Below, piece after piece: positions 6,396-8,015 of a stretch of DNA of 8,015 nt. The notes under the pieces are model-generated. The model was not told the DNA's origin, searched no databases, and saw only the letters and a program-made list of their open reading frames with translations. This DNA is from an uncultured Lachnospiraceae bacterium (lineage in GTDB: Bacteria > Bacillota > Clostridia > Lachnospirales > Lachnospiraceae). A program made the translations under genes and the position numbers. The stretch spans positions 1 through 8,015 of the forward strand of contig CACZQU010000408.1 in NCBI GenBank assembly GCA_902783305.1. Direction: 5' to 3'. The number at the start of each line of letters is the position of its first letter. Position 1 is the stretch's first letter.

Positions 6396-7199
6396 TCACC
6401 TCACGATCGTGCTGCCCAGCAGTTCCGCGATTCTGACCGTTCGCAGAAAGAAAAAAGCCGTACTGCATGCAAGCACATACAAAGCATCACTGCGTCGAAA
6501 CGCCTGAAAATCCGCATAATAAAACTCCTGTCGGTAACCGCGCAGCATCATGCTGGAATACAGCTCCTGCGCCCGGTCCATACTGCGCAGCAGCAGCTGC
6601 CCGAGGAAGGAACCCCACGCCGAGATGTGGATACCCTTCTGCCCCGGTGCGCGCAGATGGTAAGCGTCCGTCATGGCAGCGAGTTCCTCTGTCATCACCC
6701 CCACATATCGGTACGTCAGCAGAAAAAGTGTGACCATCAGCTTAGGGACATGGAGCTTCCGCAAGGCAGCACAGAGGCTGTCGATGGGTGTGGCTGCCAT
6801 CAGCAGAAAGGACGCCATCAGACAAAAAACGCCCTTAAGCATCAGCGTCAGCATAGAGATGACACCACCGAAAACAGGCAGCCTGCCAAGCTGCAGCAGA
6901 ATGGTCTTATCAAAAAACGGATTGAACAGGCCGACAGCCATGACCAGCGGCAGAACCATGCGCAGCTTGTAAAAGAATGCCTTCACCTCGATCCCGCTGA
7001 TCTGGAAAAGCAGGATCGGCCAGAGCACCATTGGTACCAAACCGCTCAGATCATACTTGTCAAAGGAAAGCATGACAAGAATATAAGTGACTGTAGTGAT
7101 CAGCTTGGCCGAAGGATGAAGAGTATGGATCGGTGAAGAGCCGTTGGCAAGCTCATCCATTTCAGAAAGCTCCCGAATTGCTCTTTGTATCTTGTTCAT
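6396..7199 (-). CDS. cbiQ: ECF transporter transmembrane coupling subunit (CbiQ-like)
   Basis: A 267-residue polytopic membrane protein, the T component that links the ATPase to the metal-binding subunit. Hydrophobic segments recur across the chain (for example around LVPMVLWPILLF, LRMVLPLVMAVG and SMLTLMLKGVFC), with one more near the C-terminus (DALYVLACSTAFFFL). The cytoplasmic coupling motifs expected of EcfT/CbiQ proteins are present: a divergent HLRAPG at 181-186 and a canonical MLRG at 218-221 in MMLRGYR. The start at 7199 follows AAAGAGAG by 7 bases. An in-frame ATG at 7238 would add 13 residues, but it is buried in a perfect hairpin and gives an unusual N-terminus, so it was not chosen. 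The ATPase gene follows with its ribosome binding site overlapping this stop codon, implying translational coupling. Confidence 0.88.
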   Translation of the reverse strand: MNKIQRAIRELSEMDELANGSSPIHTLHPSAKLITTVTYILVMLSFDKYDLSGLVPMVLWPILLFQISGIEVKAFFYKLRMVLPLVMAVGLFNPFFDKTILLQLGRLPVFGGVISMLTLMLKGVFCLMASFLLMAATPIDSLCAALRKLHVPKLMVTLFLLTYRYVGVMTEELAAMTDAYHLRAPGQKGIHISAWGSFLGQLLLRSMDRAQELYSSMMLRGYRQEFYYADFQAFRRSDALYVLACSTAFFFLRTVRIAELLGSTIVR

Positions 7200-7225
7200 T
7201 GATATACTCTCTTTTTCCGTCAAAC

Positions 7226-7257
7226 GGATAAGGGGCATCGCAAGATGCCCCTTATCC
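7226..7257. repeat. Perfect 14-bp inverted repeat between cbiM and cbiQ
   Basis: GGATAAGGGGCATC (7226-7239) and GATGCCCCTTATCC (7244-7257) are perfectly complementary around a four-base loop (GCAA on the plus strand, TTGC on the minus strand). It sits in the 75-base gap between the cbiM stop and the cbiQ start. Neither side has a T-run, so it is not a normal intrinsic terminator. On the mRNA it would form a very stable hairpin that hides the alternative cbiQ start at 7238. A role in mRNA processing or in setting the CbiM:CbiQ ratio is plausible but inferred. Confidence 0.85.
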
Positions 7258-7274
7258 CAATTGCTTTCATCAGA

Positions 7275-8015
7275 TTAAGTTAACTTCTTTTTACGGAAGA
7301 ATCCTCCCGCAAAACAAATCAGAATGGCAGCACCTGCAACCATGGCCGAGCCGACAATACCCGAAACCGTGGTGCCAACGGCTGTGTCATTATCGACAAA
7401 GGCATAGTCCGGAAGGAACGAAGTCTTCTCCTGAATCGCGCCAGCCGAATCGGCGGCCTTGCTGGACACACCAAAATCATCTTCATCAAGGCCCATGTTC
7501 TCGGCGTAACCTTCCTCTGCGTTGCCGAACAGCGCCCACTCCAGTCCATCGGGATGGGAACTGGCCAGCAGACTCAGTCCACCGCCCACGACGAGAGCCA
7601 CAACAGCGAGAATTGCGATCACTGTCTTCAGCGAACGCCTGGAGCCCTCTCCTTCAACAGCCGCATTACACTGCAGCAGTTCAGGCCGGGATTCATATAT
7701 AAACAGTAACACTGCAGAGGTGATCAGTCCTTCCACGAGACCAATGGCCAGATGAATGGGCTGCATCAGCGCAGCAAAGGCCCCGAACGGCAATTCCGTA
7801 ATGCCGGACAAACTTGTTTCCAGCACAACAGAGAAAGCACCAAGCTGCAGCGTAGCAACACACCCGATGATCGATGCGGCAACGATCCTGGCACGCTGCG
7901 CAGATTTGCCCTGACCGAACCATTGACTTTGCATGATCGGACGCCATATCAGATAATAGCCGACAAAGCAGCCGTAAAAGGCCATATTCCAAATATTGGC
8001 ACCCAAAGCCATCAG
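7275..8015 (-). CDS. cbiM: Cobalt/nickel ECF transporter substrate-binding permease, CbiM fused to PDGLE/CbiN-like tail (5' partial)
   Basis: The last 247 residues of a gene that runs off the right edge. The visible part begins (L)MALGANIWNMAF, the conserved middle of CbiM/NikM proteins; that Met is internal, and the metal-binding N-terminus (family motif M-H-I-x-[DE]-G) lies outside the window. Counting from this Met, membrane segments continue to about 105 with the family motif HLAIGLVEGLITSA (87-100). After a charged linker comes an added domain: a membrane helix (129-150), HPDGLE (153-158), an acidic outer loop of about 55 residues, and a final helix (216-237) ending in FFRKKKLT. This two-helix unit is the PDGLE/CbiN-like component, often a separate gene, here fused. 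CbiM binds Co2+ or Ni2+ and works with CbiQ and CbiO encoded downstream. The metal cannot be decided from this fragment. Confidence 0.88.
   Translation of the reverse strand: MMALGANIWNMAFYGCFVGYYLIWRPIMQSQWFGQGKSAQRARIVAASIIGCVATLQLGAFSVVLETSLSGITELPFGAFAALMQPIHLAIGLVEGLITSAVLLFIYESRPELLQCNAAVEGEGSRRSLKTVIAILAVVALVVGGGLSLLASSHPDGLEWALFGNAEEGYAENMGLDEDDFGVSSKAADSAGAIQEKTSFLPDYAFVDNDTAVGTTVSGIVGSAMVAGAAILICFAGGFFRKKKLT

Noticed and set aside
5707..6507. Plus-strand open frame of 266 codons opposite the ATPase gene
   Set aside because: It mirrors the cbiO coding strand, which has every ABC ATPase motif. The plus-strand product has no recognisable fold or family pattern.
7200..7238. Longer cbiQ starting at the ATG at 7238
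   Set aside because: That ATG is inside the perfect 14-bp hairpin and would be hidden in the mRNA, while the ATG at 7199 has AAAGAGAG at proper spacing and gives a normal N-terminus.

Overview
The window looks like a chromosomal segment of an anaerobic Gram-positive bacterium, most likely a clostridium of the Lachnospiraceae type. This is inferred from strong AAAGGAG-type ribosome binding sites, a sigma-A style promoter, secreted flavoproteins without haem domains, and a Cthe_2159-family protein beside a DUF4956 gene, a pairing typical of Clostridia. Taxonomy is inference only; there is no rRNA or marker gene. Seven protein genes are supported (two cut by the window edges). I saw no tRNA, rRNA, CRISPR array or insertion sequence.

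Layout. Left, plus strand (1-1424): the last 66 codons of a DUF4956-type membrane protein gene, then after 27 bases a secreted beta-helix protein of the Cthe_2159 carbohydrate-binding family. These are probably the end of a cell-surface operon; VTC-domain polyphosphate polymerase and CotH-like genes are its usual neighbours and would lie outside the window. A bidirectional intrinsic terminator (1435-1468) separates this from everything to the right, which is all on the minus strand.

Centre, minus strand (5397 down to 1518): two tandem exported flavoproteins, each with a signal peptide, a covalent-FMN domain and a fumarate-reductase-like FAD domain. They are 25 bases apart and share a clear promoter (TTGAAA-17-TATTAT, 5465-5493) with a possible operator further upstream. 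They resemble the secreted flavin reductases that gut anaerobes use to pass respiratory electrons to organic acceptors. By eye, both lack the Arg/His/Arg set of true fumarate reductases and carry Tyr at two of those positions, so the acceptor is unknown and probably not fumarate.

Right, minus strand (8015 down to 5668): an ECF-type cobalt/nickel importer in the order cbiM (fused to a PDGLE/CbiN-like tail, 5' end off the window), cbiQ, cbiO. A perfect 14-bp hairpin lies between cbiM and cbiQ, and cbiO most likely starts at a TTG with a very strong Shine-Dalgarno sequence. No convincing terminator follows cbiO, so some readthrough into the reductase genes is possible.

The most interesting part is the reductase pair: two paralogous exported flavoenzymes of unknown substrate, apparently with different export signals, under one promoter.
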